Counted from the first letter of the stretch, positions 40,841 to 49,749 are shown. The stretch is 53,648 nt of DNA from Fen-1308 sp035319125 (GCA_035319125.1 DATHDG010000045.1:1-53648); one strand, 5' to 3'. A program made the numbers and translations. The notes: a model not told the origin generated them from the sequence alone.

Positions 40841-42841
40841 TTAAATCAGCACATGGTCAACCATATCCTCTACGCTTTCTGCAAAGGAGAACTTAAGATT
40901 CTTTTTCATATTTTCCGGCAAATTGTCAATATCCACTTTATTTTTTACCGGCAGGATTACCTCAACAACTCCAGCCCTGCTTGCAGCAAGAATCTTCTCT
41001 CTAATCCCACCAACAGGTAAAATCCTGCCTCCGAGTGAGAGTTCACCGGACACTGCCACATCTCTTCTCGCAGGCCTTGCCAGCAGCAAAGATAATAGTG
41101 CCATGGCAATTGTAGCACCTGCAGAAGGACCATCTTTTGGAATGCCGCCGGCAGGAACATGGACATGAATATCATGATTCTCAAAAAAATCCTCTGCAAG
41201 ATTGAATGCTGCCGCATTGCTTCTTATATAACTCAGAGCGGCTTGAGCAGACTCTCGCATGACCGCACCGAGAGATCCAGTCAGAATAAGCTCCTTGCTG
41301 CCCCACATTTTAGCCGCCTCTACAAAAATAATATCGCCGCCAGTCTCCGTCCATACCAGACCTGTTGTTATGCCAGCCCTGTTTTTAGCCGTTGCAGCGT
41401 CAAAGTAGTATTTTCGTGGGCCAAGCATATCCTCAATCAGCTCAGCAGTGACCTTCTTGCTCTTCGAGGGGCAGTTATTCAGCACAATCTCCTTGGCTAT
41501 CTTCCGGCAGATTGTGGCTATCTGTCGCTCCAGGTTTCTGAGTCCAGCCTCCTTTGTATAGGACTGTATTATTTTTGCGACTGCCTCTACAGTAAACTCC
41601 GGCGGACATTGGGATAAACCCTGCTGGCGAATTTGGCGCGGGATCAGATATCTTTCAGCGATCATCTCTTTTTCTTCTTCTGTATAGCCGGAAAACTCAA
41701 TGACTTCCAGTCGGTCAAGCAGCGGCTCATAGATATTATCAGCCACATTAGCAGTCACAATGAACATTACACTTGAAAGATCAAAAGGCGCATCTACGTA
41801 ATGATCGATGAAACCTTGGTTCTGTTCTGGGTCCAAAACCTCCAGCAAAGCTGAAGCGGTATCGACACGCGATTCATTATGCATTTTATCTATCTCGTCA
41901 AGCATTAACACGGGATTTGCCGTCTGAGCTCGCCTTATTTCTTCTATAATCCTGCCGGGCATGGCGCCGGCATAGGTTCTGCGATGGCCCCTTATCTCAG
42001 CCTCATCCCTAACTCCTCCCAAGGATATCCTTGAGAATTTACGACCTAATGCTTCTGCTATTCCCTGGCCCAAAGATGTTTTACCGGTTCCGGGAGGCCC
42101 GGCAAAGCACAGGATAGACCCTTTAATCGACAAACTTGCTGATCTCTCGACTGCTATCTTCACAGCAGACCGGACCTCATCAAGCTTGAAAGGCTTGGTG
42201 ATGTAGTTGAATGCACCCTTCTTTATCGCTTCAGTTGCCGACTCGATAGATGCATACGCCGTTATTACTATAACTTTAGTCTCAGGGTATGACACCTTTA
42301 TATTCTCTAGCAGCTCAATGCCGCCCATTTTCTGCATTCTCAGATCGGTCAATACAACATCAAATGGCGACACTTCCATCTTCTTAAGCGCTTCAGCTCC
42401 GCTGAGCGCTGTTTCGATCTTATAGTCTTCTTTCGACAGGATATGAGAAAGGTTTTTGACAGCAACTTCCTCATCGTCGACAATGAGCAGGTGGGGCTGT
42501 TTGCTTTGAGAAAGCAGGAGTTTCTTTACTGCAAGATGTTCAAGAATTCTCTCCTTAACATTTCCAAGCCCGAAATGTCTCTCGCTAAGAATCTTCTCAG
42601 CTCGATTGAGGTCAAGATGGTCTTCGGTTTTCTTTTTCCAGGGCAGGCTGGTAAGATATTCGATATACGTAAGCCCTATCGAATATTCTGCCATTGCAGG
42701 GCTGATCCTGGAGATTGCAGTTAGTTCATTCTCTGCAATCTCCAGTACCTCGGCAGGCATTTCTGATGCTGCGATCTTCTGCTTCAGTTCGTCTATAATT
42801 ACAAGTTGTGAATTATCCTCGCCTTTTCGAAAGAGCCCCAT
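40841..42841 (-). CDS. Lon-type protease with an inserted response-regulator receiver domain
   Basis: The 666-residue protein starts with a Lon helical/coiled-coil region (about 1-110; no PUA-like LON substrate domain). A complete receiver follows at about 117-233, with LLIVDDEE, the phospho-acceptor in DVVLTDLRM (about residue 166) and YITKPFKLDE. The Lon AAA+ module then resumes: Walker A GPPGTGKTSLG (about 248), Walker B VLMLDEIDKM, and YCDRLEVIEF-type LLDRLEVIEFSGYT. The Ser-Lys protease domain has PKDGPSAGATIA (Ser) and GGIREKILAA (Lys). The receiver sits exactly where normal Lon proteins run LAVKKL..KGSILC. Phosphorylation may therefore switch protease activity. The kinase at 43352 is the likely partner. 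Confidence 0.88.
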   Translation of the reverse strand: MGLFRKGEDNSQLVIIDELKQKIAASEMPAEVLEIAENELTAISRISPAMAEYSIGLTYIEYLTSLPWKKKTEDHLDLNRAEKILSERHFGLGNVKERILEHLAVKKLLLSQSKQPHLLIVDDEEVAVKNLSHILSKEDYKIETALSGAEALKKMEVSPFDVVLTDLRMQKMGGIELLENIKVSYPETKVIVITAYASIESATEAIKKGAFNYITKPFKLDEVRSAVKIAVERSASLSIKGSILCFAGPPGTGKTSLGQGIAEALGRKFSRISLGGVRDEAEIRGHRRTYAGAMPGRIIEEIRRAQTANPVLMLDEIDKMHNESRVDTASALLEVLDPEQNQGFIDHYVDAPFDLSSVMFIVTANVADNIYEPLLDRLEVIEFSGYTEEEKEMIAERYLIPRQIRQQGLSQCPPEFTVEAVAKIIQSYTKEAGLRNLERQIATICRKIAKEIVLNNCPSKSKKVTAELIEDMLGPRKYYFDAATAKNRAGITTGLVWTETGGDIIFVEAAKMWGSKELILTGSLGAVMRESAQAALSYIRSNAAAFNLAEDFFENHDIHVHVPAGGIPKDGPSAGATIAMALLSLLLARPARRDVAVSGELSLGGRILPVGGIREKILAASRAGVVEVILPVKNKVDIDNLPENMKKNLKFSFAESVEDMVDHVLI

Positions 42842-42887
42842 TTGCTTACATTATTACATAAATGACTATCCTTGCCAATCCCTACCG

Positions 42888-43070
42888 CTATTTTCTCTTC
42901 ATTCCGGGCGCCTTCAGTTCCTTTCTAGGCCGCACCGTTTGAACAACCCGATCAAACTGTCTCGGTCTTTCTTCATCCCTAAGGTAATCGCGCGCCGTAT
43001 CAAATTCACCTGCCTGCGCAAATGTAATAGCTACAAACAGATTCTCAATCTTCTTGCTAAACATATTCAT
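42888..43070 (-). CDS. Small protein related to the N-terminal helix of the UspA-like gene
   Basis: A 60-residue gene with a strong AAGGAGG site 8 nt before ATG 43070. The central part (VAITFAQAGEFDTARDYLRD) matches the helix of the UspA-like protein at 40071 (FAEAGEHDAALQLMRADER) without a gap. The tail is basic (RKELKAPGMKRK). It has no catalytic motif and no signal peptide. It leads the receiver-Lon gene by 46 bp on the same strand, so both are probably cotranscribed. Confidence 0.75.
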   Translation of the reverse strand: MNMFSKKIENLFVAITFAQAGEFDTARDYLRDEERPRQFDRVVQTVRPRKELKAPGMKRK

Positions 43071-43137
43071 GGTATTGCCTCCTTGTATATTTCGTCAGCT
43101 GCTAATCATGTTATAATCAGCTGCTTTACATATCGAA

Positions 43138-43155
43138 TTGCATTTATCGTGCCTG
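43138..43155 (-). promoter_or_regulatory. Candidate sigma-54-type promoter upstream of the small gene and receiver-Lon
   Basis: The minus strand reads CAGGCACGATAAATGCAA. GG (43153-43152) and GC (43141-43140) have the 10-nt spacing of -24/-12 elements; only two bases deviate from TGGCACG-N4-TTGC. Transcription would start near 43128, about 58 bp before the small gene. The NtrC-type gene at 44893 is divergent from it. Confidence 0.5.
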
Positions 43156-43351
43156 CTTTTTTCTTATATAACTTGTTGTAAATCGGTCTTTCCGCAGATT
43201 GCTTATAATATCGATTGCTTCAAATTGAAACGCCGCTGAACATCAGCTGCAAGAAATCGGCTCTAATCAACATAATATTGCCGGAAGAAAAATGTGTTGC
43301 ACGATATAATGCCATGTTGCTATTTGCAATAGTAGTTGATAGAATTATTGC

Positions 43352-44893
43352 ATGTTCAAATACCGAACGAGCATCAGACAGAAAATAGTAGTCGGTTATT
43401 ATGCGGCGGTAGCCGTCATAATTGCCATAACGGTCTTCACATTTTTTACGCTTATGTTTCTTGAAAAGAAGATTCTCTTCAGTACTGTTATCACCGAACT
43501 TTTCGACACAACGCTTGAGATAAGACGCTTCGAAAAAAACTTCTTCCTTTATGAAAAACCTGAAGACTATGATGAAAACATCCGCTATGTAATTAAAGCA
43601 CAGCAGATACTGGATTCGAATATAGAAAAGTATGAAAGCCTCACTGTCTACAATCAGCTCTATGCTTTAAGGGACAGTCTAAAATCCTATAAGCTTTTAA
43701 TGGAGCATTTCTCAGATCCGGACAAGAAGTCTGCGACTGAAAAAAGGGCTTCCGAAAACGCCATCAGGGAAAAAGGCAAGGAAATTATCACAATTGCAGA
43801 GGACATATCAGCGATCGAGCGCGAGCGGCTTCTGGGTCTGCTCAGAGAGGCAGGCCGATATCTAATTTATGTGATAGCCTTCCTATCTCTGGCTGGTATA
43901 GCTATAGGACAAATATTATCGAAGATCGTCGTAAAACCACTCAAATCGCTGGAGGAAGCTATGAAGTCCATAGCTGATGGAAAATTCCAGACTGTATCTA
44001 TAAATTCGAACGATCAGGAGATTGTGTCGCTGGCAGATGCCTTCGGGAAAATGCTAAAGGAGCTTGAGACACGCCGGAAAAGTCTTCTTCAGTCTGAAAA
44101 ACTGGCATCTCTGGGCACGCTGCTTTCAGGCGTAGCGCATGAACTGAATAATCCTTTGTCGAACATTTCCACATCATGCCAGATATTATCTGAAGAAATG
44201 GACGAGCTTGATCCTGATTACAGAAGAGAACTGCTATCCCAGATAGAGGACCAGTCAGACAGGGCTAAGAACATAGTCAGGTCTCTGCTTGAGTTTTCAA
44301 GGGCAAAGGATTTCAAGCGCGAAGACCTTAGTCTTGTCGATCTGGTTCTTGAAACTATACGCTTTATTAAAGGCCAGGTTCCGCCGTTAGTTGAGATCAG
44401 AACAGATATTCCTTCAAGCATAAGAATCTTTGCAGATAAACAGCGCTTGCAGCAGGTGCTGCTCAACCTCATTAAAAATGCCGTCGAAGCCCTGGAAAAT
44501 GAAGGTAAAATCGAGATAACTGCAAGAAGGACATCGGGTGAAAAACCCGAAGAATTTAATTTTTCGCTTTCCGAAGAATGCGCTGGCATGCTGCCTCGTT
44601 CAGAAAATGGGGATGCTGTCTATATCAAAATAACAGACACGGGCAAGGGAATTCCGGCCGATATTCTTGGAAAGATATTCGATCCTTTCTTTACCACTAA
44701 GGACGTCGGCAAAGGCTCGGGGCTGGGCCTGTCAATAGTATATGAGATCATTGAAGAGCATGGCGGGTGCATTGGAGCTCACAGCGAAGTCAACAAGGGC
44801 ACGACTTTTCTAATCAGACTGCCGGTGCCCCAGCAAAGCGAGCTTGACCGGACAGCCAAGAAGAAGGTCACACAGGATGGAGGAAAAGCCTAA
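43352..44893 (+). CDS. Membrane sensor histidine kinase of an NtrC-type system
   Basis: A 513-residue sensor kinase with transmembrane helices at about residues 15-37 and 168-190 around a helical sensory region of about 130 residues. A HAMP domain follows at about 190-240 (KPLKSLEEAMKSIADGKF). HisKA has phospho-histidine in GVAHELNNPLSNIS, and the HATPase domain has NLIKNAVEALE, DTGKGIPADILGKIF and GSGLGLSIVYEI. The sensory part shows four-helix character (LEIRRFEKNFFLYEKPEDY). The stop overlaps the regulator start (TAATG). The pair would activate sigma-54 promoters. Confidence 0.92.
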   Translation: MFKYRTSIRQKIVVGYYAAVAVIIAITVFTFFTLMFLEKKILFSTVITELFDTTLEIRRFEKNFFLYEKPEDYDENIRYVIKAQQILDSNIEKYESLTVYNQLYALRDSLKSYKLLMEHFSDPDKKSATEKRASENAIREKGKEIITIAEDISAIERERLLGLLREAGRYLIYVIAFLSLAGIAIGQILSKIVVKPLKSLEEAMKSIADGKFQTVSINSNDQEIVSLADAFGKMLKELETRRKSLLQSEKLASLGTLLSGVAHELNNPLSNISTSCQILSEEMDELDPDYRRELLSQIEDQSDRAKNIVRSLLEFSRAKDFKREDLSLVDLVLETIRFIKGQVPPLVEIRTDIPSSIRIFADKQRLQQVLLNLIKNAVEALENEGKIEITARRTSGEKPEEFNFSLSEECAGMLPRSENGDAVYIKITDTGKGIPADILGKIFDPFFTTKDVGKGSGLGLSIVYEIIEEHGGCIGAHSEVNKGTTFLIRLPVPQQSELDRTAKKKVTQDGGKA

Positions 44894-46251
44894 TGCAAGG
44901 CGCAGCGAAATTATTGATAGTCGATGATGAAAGAGTCGCATTGAGAAATCTGGATCATGTCATGAAGAAAGAAGGTTATGATGTTACAAGCACTCAGAGC
45001 GGCTCTAATGCTCTCGCTCTTCTTGACGAACACCAGTTTGATGTTGTCCTTACTGATCTAAGAATGGAAAAAGTGGACGGCATGCAGATTCTGAAGAAAT
45101 GCCGTGACCTGTATCCGGAGACTGAAGTTATCATGATCACAGGCTATGCAACACTCGAATCGGCTGTTGAGGCGATGAAAGGCGGAGCATTTTATTATAT
45201 AGCGAAGCCATATAAACTGGATGAAGCGCGCAAGGTTGTTCGAGAGGCAGTCGAAAAAGTTATGCTCAAGCGAGAGAACAGGCAGTTGCGGGAGCAGATA
45301 GAGGGCTATCAGGGCAAGATAAAGATAATCACCCAGGATCCGGGGATGACACGTCTTCTGGATACAGCCAAACAGATAGCACCTACGGATTGTAATGTGC
45401 TGCTGAGCGGTGAAAGCGGCACAGGCAAGGAACTATTCGCACGGTTCATCCACTTGCACAGCAATCGCTCGGAGGGGCCATTTTTTGCAATCAACTGCGG
45501 CGCCTTCAATGAGGAGCTGCTTGCCAACGAGCTCTTCGGGCATGAAAAAGGTGCATTCACAGGGGCATTGACCATGAAGAACGGTCTGATCGAGATAGCC
45601 TCTCAAGGCACTCTTTTCCTCGACGAAGTCACTGAGATGTCCACTTCCATGCAGGTGAAACTGTTGCGCGTTATACAAGAGAAAGAATTATTGCGCGTTG
45701 GAGGAACACAGGCAGTAAAAGTAAATGTCCGCTTTATAGCAGCCACAAACCGCGACATTCAGCATTCCATCAAATCCGGTAATTTCAGACAGGATCTCTA
45801 TTTCAGATTAAATGTAGTTTCTCTCCACATTTCGCCGCTTTCCGAACGCAAAGATGATATACCACTGCTTAGCTACTATTTTCTGAATAAATATGCTGCG
45901 ATTATGAAGAAAAACGTTGCGGAGATATCCGGGGATGTCATGGAATTGCTGATGAATTACGAATTCCCGGGCAATGTGAGAGAACTCGAAAATATTATTG
46001 AAAGAGGGGTCGCATTGACCAACGGCGGCACGATAGAGATCGCCAATCTTCCGGACGACTTAAAGGAGCTTAACATTAAAATCTTCAGGAAGAAAGAAGG
46101 CAAGATACCTTCCTTGGAAGACCAGGAAAGGGATTATATAAAATGGGTGCTTACGGAAGTCGGCGGCAACAAAACATTAGCTGCTCAGACGCTGGGAATC
46201 GACCGTGTCTCTCTTTGGCGTAAGCTAAAAAAATATGGATTGGAAGAGTGA
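44893..46251 (+). CDS. NtrC-family sigma-54-dependent response regulator
   Basis: The 452-residue protein has a receiver at about 6-125 (phospho-acceptor in DVVLTDLRMEKV), a AAA+ domain at about 145-375 and a Fis-type DNA-binding helix-turn-helix at the C-terminus (GGNKTLAAQTLGIDRVSLWR). Walker A is GESGTGKELFA. The sigma-54 contact loop is complete, KGAFTGALTMKNG, and Walker B is GTLFLDEVTEM. It is an enhancer-binding activator. Translation overlaps the kinase stop. The nearby genes on the minus strand, with sigma-54-like promoters and a palindrome, are its likely targets. Confidence 0.95.
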   Translation: MQGAAKLLIVDDERVALRNLDHVMKKEGYDVTSTQSGSNALALLDEHQFDVVLTDLRMEKVDGMQILKKCRDLYPETEVIMITGYATLESAVEAMKGGAFYYIAKPYKLDEARKVVREAVEKVMLKRENRQLREQIEGYQGKIKIITQDPGMTRLLDTAKQIAPTDCNVLLSGESGTGKELFARFIHLHSNRSEGPFFAINCGAFNEELLANELFGHEKGAFTGALTMKNGLIEIASQGTLFLDEVTEMSTSMQVKLLRVIQEKELLRVGGTQAVKVNVRFIAATNRDIQHSIKSGNFRQDLYFRLNVVSLHISPLSERKDDIPLLSYYFLNKYAAIMKKNVAEISGDVMELLMNYEFPGNVRELENIIERGVALTNGGTIEIANLPDDLKELNIKIFRKKEGKIPSLEDQERDYIKWVLTEVGGNKTLAAQTLGIDRVSLWRKLKKYGLEE

Positions 46252-46360
46252 AATCAAGCTCCGTCAGCTGCCTGCTATTATAATTGGTGATTGAGGTCTT
46301 TTGCTGGTAGAATATCAGCATCGCTTATTAAACTGCTTGACCATAAATATCAGGAGTTGC

Positions 46361-46618
46361 ATGTTGACCGAAAAAAGATCCTGTCAGCGAGCTGCAATTT
46401 GGAAGAAGATCAGATTTACGGTCGGCACCAAGTCCTACACCGGCCTGATAGGTGACATATCGATTGAGGGAATGTGCATAGTATCCAAATACCGATTTGT
46501 GCGCGGTTCTACAATAGACCTGAAGATCCCACCCATGTGCGGGACTGTTCAGTATTGTGTGCCTTATAAAAATGACTTTTTCAAGACTGGGCTGAGGCTT
46601 TTGAAAAATAATCATTAA
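46361..46618 (+). CDS. Single-domain PilZ protein (c-di-GMP binding)
   Basis: An 85-residue protein starting at ATG 46361, with CAGGAG 5 nt upstream. The c-di-GMP motif is present as KRSCQRAAI (RxxxR) and IGDISIEGMCIV (DxSxxG). The PilZ fold continues with GSTIDLKIPP and a last strand TGLRLL. Its effect or partner is unknown. It is 110 bp after the NtrC gene and overlaps the convergent second PilZ gene by 4 bp at the 3' end. A longer frame from 46301 has no clear start support. Confidence 0.85.
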   Translation: MLTEKRSCQRAAIWKKIRFTVGTKSYTGLIGDISIEGMCIVSKYRFVRGSTIDLKIPPMCGTVQYCVPYKNDFFKTGLRLLKNNH

Positions 46619-46884
46619 TTGTGAATTCGAAGGCCTGCTCTGCCTTCAGCTGTCCAGACCACCTCAGCTCTAACCTTAGGGTCCGAAATGCTGTAGGTTT
46701 CTCCAGTTCGCAGCGGTGCACTCGAAATGATACCCAGTCCACGATAGCTTAAGTCGATAATTTTGCAGGAGTAGACATTTCCGCTGGAATCGTAGCACTC
46801 TGCATAATAGCCGCATTTGAATCGTTGCCACGAGCGTTCATCTTTCACCAGGAATTTCTGAAGATGGTTTTCGAGCTTGCCCAC
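46615..46884 (-). CDS. Single-domain PilZ protein (c-di-GMP binding), convergent copy
   Basis: An 89-residue protein with an RxxxR motif in ERSWQRFKCGYYAEC and IIDLSYRGLGIISS (DxSxxG), the two signature parts of a PilZ domain. The last segment VRAEVVWTAEGRAGLRI closes the barrel. The start is GTG 46884, with GAAGGAAAA upstream. It converges on and overlaps the PilZ gene at 46361. The two share only moderate likeness, so they may be old duplicates. The effect is unknown. Confidence 0.85.
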   Translation of the reverse strand: MGKLENHLQKFLVKDERSWQRFKCGYYAECYDSSGNVYSCKIIDLSYRGLGIISSAPLRTGETYSISDPKVRAEVVWTAEGRAGLRIHN

Positions 46885-46960
46885 GATTTTCCTTCTTTCC
46901 GTCTTTCCTATTAACTAGTATAAACTCAAGATAAGATTATCTCAACAAGCAAAAACTTTA

Positions 46961-48061
46961 CTACTGCGAATAGGTTCTTCTTGCCCTGCTTCCTATAGAA
47001 GTAAGAACTTCATATGGTATGGTTTCTATTCTTTTGGCAATCTCATCAGCCCCGATAAATTCTGATCCCTGTCGACCGATTATTACCACCTCATCATTTT
47101 CACTCACATCTTCAATCCCGGTAACGTCAATCATAGTCAGATCCATACAAACCCGCCCAACTACAGGAACGCGCCTTCCTCTAATCAGCACTTCGGCATT
47201 ATTCGAAAGCTTGGAACAGAAACCATCGGCGTAGCCGGCAGCAATTACTCCAATAAGACTTTCCCTCTTGGTAATAAAAGTTCCAGCGTAACTAACTGGA
47301 GTGCCCGACTTCAGCTTTCGGACTGCAAGCAGCCGAGTCTTAGCAGTCATCACCGGCTGAAGGTCAGTGCAAGACTCACAGCCTACTGCTGACGAATACC
47401 CATAAAGCATAAGACCTGGACGAACAGCATCCAATGTGGCTTCTGGAAGGCCCATAATCGCAGCGCTGTTTGCAATATGAAACATTTTAATGTGCAGTCT
47501 GCTATGCGTTAATTCCGTTCTCAATGCATTAAATACAGAGAGCTGTTTCTTTGTATACGCGGAATCCGGCATGTCGGCTACCGAAAGATGACTCATTATT
47601 CCCTCAACAAACAGACCTCTCATGTCCGCTATAGCAAGGATTTTCTGTATTACATTGTCGGTCAGCCCAAGTCTGCCCATTCCAGTATCAATCTTTATAT
47701 GCACCGGAATTTGCACTCCGTGCTTCTCAGCTTCAACTGCCAGAGCCTCGGCTTTATGTATTTCAGCTATGACCGGTATCAGATTGTACTTAATGACATC
47801 TTCAGGATCAGAGTCAAAAAGCACCATTATTTTTGACGATATGTCAGCATCACGTAATATCTTAGCCTCGTCCGTAAAAGCCACCGCAAGGTAATTAGCA
47901 CCCTTGGCAGACAGAACTTTAGACAGCTCGATCGCTCCATGACCGTATGCATCTGCCTTGACGACAGCAATTATCGAACTCTTTCCGGAAAGCTTTTTAA
48001 CGGCTTGTAAATTATCTGCTGCTGCAGCCAGATTTATCTCTGCAAGAATGCCTCTATGCAT
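46961..48061 (-). CDS. alr: Alanine racemase
   Basis: Alr is a PLP enzyme that makes D-alanine for peptidoglycan. The PLP lysine motif AVVKADAYGHGA lies at about residues 30-42. The second-base tyrosine region, SYAGTFITKRESLIGVIAAGYADGF, is in the C-terminal half, together with RVCMDLTMIDVTG. It is 366 residues, of normal length. It is 13 bp after tatA and in the same direction. Part of a minus-strand run from dnaB down to here. Confidence 0.96.
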   Translation of the reverse strand: MHRGILAEINLAAAADNLQAVKKLSGKSSIIAVVKADAYGHGAIELSKVLSAKGANYLAVAFTDEAKILRDADISSKIMVLFDSDPEDVIKYNLIPVIAEIHKAEALAVEAEKHGVQIPVHIKIDTGMGRLGLTDNVIQKILAIADMRGLFVEGIMSHLSVADMPDSAYTKKQLSVFNALRTELTHSRLHIKMFHIANSAAIMGLPEATLDAVRPGLMLYGYSSAVGCESCTDLQPVMTAKTRLLAVRKLKSGTPVSYAGTFITKRESLIGVIAAGYADGFCSKLSNNAEVLIRGRRVPVVGRVCMDLTMIDVTGIEDVSENDEVVIIGRQGSEFIGADEIAKRIETIPYEVLTSIGSRARRTYSQ

Positions 48062-48074
48062 GATTGGGACTAAT

Positions 48075-48269
48075 CTATTTCTTTTCTTCCGGCTTATCAG
48101 ATTCGACCGGTTTCTTTGGTGTTACATCAACTTCATCCGGCTCATTTACTGCTTTCTTGAAATTCCTGATTCCTTCGCCAACGCCCTTGGCCAATTCGGG
48201 TATTTTCTTTGCTCCAAAAAGAACCACTACTATTCCAGCTACTACCAGAATGTCCTGAGTACTTAACAT
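48075..48269 (-). CDS. tatA: Twin-arginine translocase subunit TatA/E
   Basis: A 64-residue protein with the N-terminal transmembrane helix DILVVAGIVVVLFGAKKIPEL and the amphipathic helix PELAKGVGEGIRNFKKAV, then a charged tail ending in lysine. TatA subunits form the export pore for folded proteins; Rieske proteins are Tat substrates, and one is encoded at 11357. It overlaps the mobA stop by 7 bp, and GGGAGGGAG precedes the start. tatB and tatC are not in the window. Confidence 0.95.
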   Translation of the reverse strand: MLSTQDILVVAGIVVVLFGAKKIPELAKGVGEGIRNFKKAVNEPDEVDVTPKKPVESDKPEEKK

Positions 48270-48946
48270 GCTCCCTCCCGTATGTCGAATTGCCGGCTTT
48301 GCATGCCGTAATCTAATGCACTGCCCTGACTGTCCCGTACAGTTTCAAAATCGTCAACTGTGTTTATATTAATAAAGGACCGGCCCTCCGGATCCACTGC
48401 GCGAACGTCATTGTCGTCAATATAACAGGTTCTTATTTCATTCAAGAATGGCCTTAATGCGGTCCTGCCGGTCAGTATTTCTCTTTCTAATGCAGGTAGT
48501 ACAGTATAGTCATAGATAGCTAACAGAGGCTGCGGCTTGCCGTTGAAAACCGGCACTGTTGCCTCGTAGCAATCCTTGTCATGTCCTATATGTTTGTCGC
48601 AAAGAAGCGATATAATGCTGGAATTAATAAAAGGCATATCGCAGGCTGCGACGAAGACAGAGGATCCGCCTGAGTTGATCAGGGCAGTATAGATGCCGGA
48701 CATCGGACCTCTTGAAGGAAGAACGTCCCCAATCAGCGGAATACCAAGACAAAAAAAAGCTTCCGGCATATTGGTACTTATCATAACTTTACGGAAAATT
48801 GATCTAAGAATGGCAATATCCCGATCTATGATCGAAGCTCCGTCCACCTTGATAAAGCCCTTCTGAATCGGAAAGCGTGTATTACAGCCTCCGGCAAGCA
48901 CTACTCCGGCAATATCATCCCGCTCGTTGATTCCCTTATTACACAT
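48263..48946 (-). CDS. mobA: Molybdenum cofactor guanylyltransferase
   Basis: MobA adds GMP to molybdopterin, giving the bis-MGD cofactor used by many periplasmic and cytoplasmic oxidoreductases. The nucleotide motif VVLAGGCNTRFPIQKGF lies near residue 14, and CDMPFIN and LPALEREI also match the family. At 227 residues it is normal in size. The usual LAGGRSSRMG is here LAGGCNTRFP, a moderate change. Its ATG at 48946 overlaps the memo-like stop (TGATG). mobA next to tatA fits, as Mo enzymes are frequent Tat substrates. Confidence 0.9.
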   Translation of the reverse strand: MCNKGINERDDIAGVVLAGGCNTRFPIQKGFIKVDGASIIDRDIAILRSIFRKVMISTNMPEAFFCLGIPLIGDVLPSRGPMSGIYTALINSGGSSVFVAACDMPFINSSIISLLCDKHIGHDKDCYEATVPVFNGKPQPLLAIYDYTVLPALEREILTGRTALRPFLNEIRTCYIDDNDVRAVDPEGRSFININTVDDFETVRDSQGSALDYGMQSRQFDIREGAC

Positions 48947-49749
48947 CACTTTATTATGATACCGGCATATCCTACAACGCGTTCGAAATCGCCGCTGGCT
49001 TCTGCCGACGTTGCATACTTCACTAGCCTTGCCTCAGTCGCACCTAGCTCAAGTGCCGCATAAAGCATAACCGTAGCCGGGATAATCCCGCACATGGATA
49101 TGCTTTCTCTCATTACAACCGAGTATAGGCCTTCAGGGTTTAGGTCAACGATTTCCCTGATAGCAAGGCTATCAAGTTTTCGCGCTACAGAATCCTGCTC
49201 GTAGTGGCTCATGTCAGAACTAGCCACAATAACTACCTCATAGCCGGCAGACTTAATGGCATCAGCAATGCCAATGCCGACGGCAGCACAATCGTCTATA
49301 GTAGCCCTCATGAATGTGATCGGTAGTATGCGGGGGTCCCCGGAAGAACCAGCTATAAAAGGCAACTGCACTTCAAGCGAGTGTTCGTAGAGATGTGCCT
49401 GTGTATCTTCAATAACAGCAGGCACATTAGCTTTGACCTTCTCGGCAAGCTCCGAATCCAAGCTGAAATTAGCGGTAGGGATTTCCCATTCGCCCTTGCT
49501 CATCATGGAAATGTTTGGTCCTAACCCTGAATGGTTCGGACCAAGTAATAGATAAGTCTTCGGAACTTTAATGGCAGAGTAAACAGCGCCGGCTACACTA
49601 CCGGAATACATGAGGCCGGCATGAGGTGAAACGATGGCAATAGCATGTTCCCTGATCGCATTACGTGTCACATATTGCTCAACCTGCCTTGCGAGTCGAG
49701 CTGGATTACCGTTATAAAACTGTCCCGCAACCGCCGGCTTGCGTTTCAT
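48946..49749 (-). CDS. amrB: AmmeMemoRadiSam system protein B (MEMO1-like)
   Basis: A 267-residue MEMO1-like protein. The opening KPAVAGQFYNGNPARL is typical, and the metal-site regions SPHAGLMYSGSVAGAVY, GPNHSG and EHSLEVQLPF carry histidines. The family has an extradiol-dioxygenase-like fold; in the AmmeMemoRadiSam system it works with a radical SAM protein and AmmeA. Neither partner is seen here, so its substrate is unknown. The start at ATG 49749 overlaps the dnaB stop (TGATG). Confidence 0.9.
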   Translation of the reverse strand: MKRKPAVAGQFYNGNPARLARQVEQYVTRNAIREHAIAIVSPHAGLMYSGSVAGAVYSAIKVPKTYLLLGPNHSGLGPNISMMSKGEWEIPTANFSLDSELAEKVKANVPAVIEDTQAHLYEHSLEVQLPFIAGSSGDPRILPITFMRATIDDCAAVGIGIADAIKSAGYEVVIVASSDMSHYEQDSVARKLDSLAIREIVDLNPEGLYSVVMRESISMCGIIPATVMLYAALELGATEARLVKYATSAEASGDFERVVGYAGIIIK

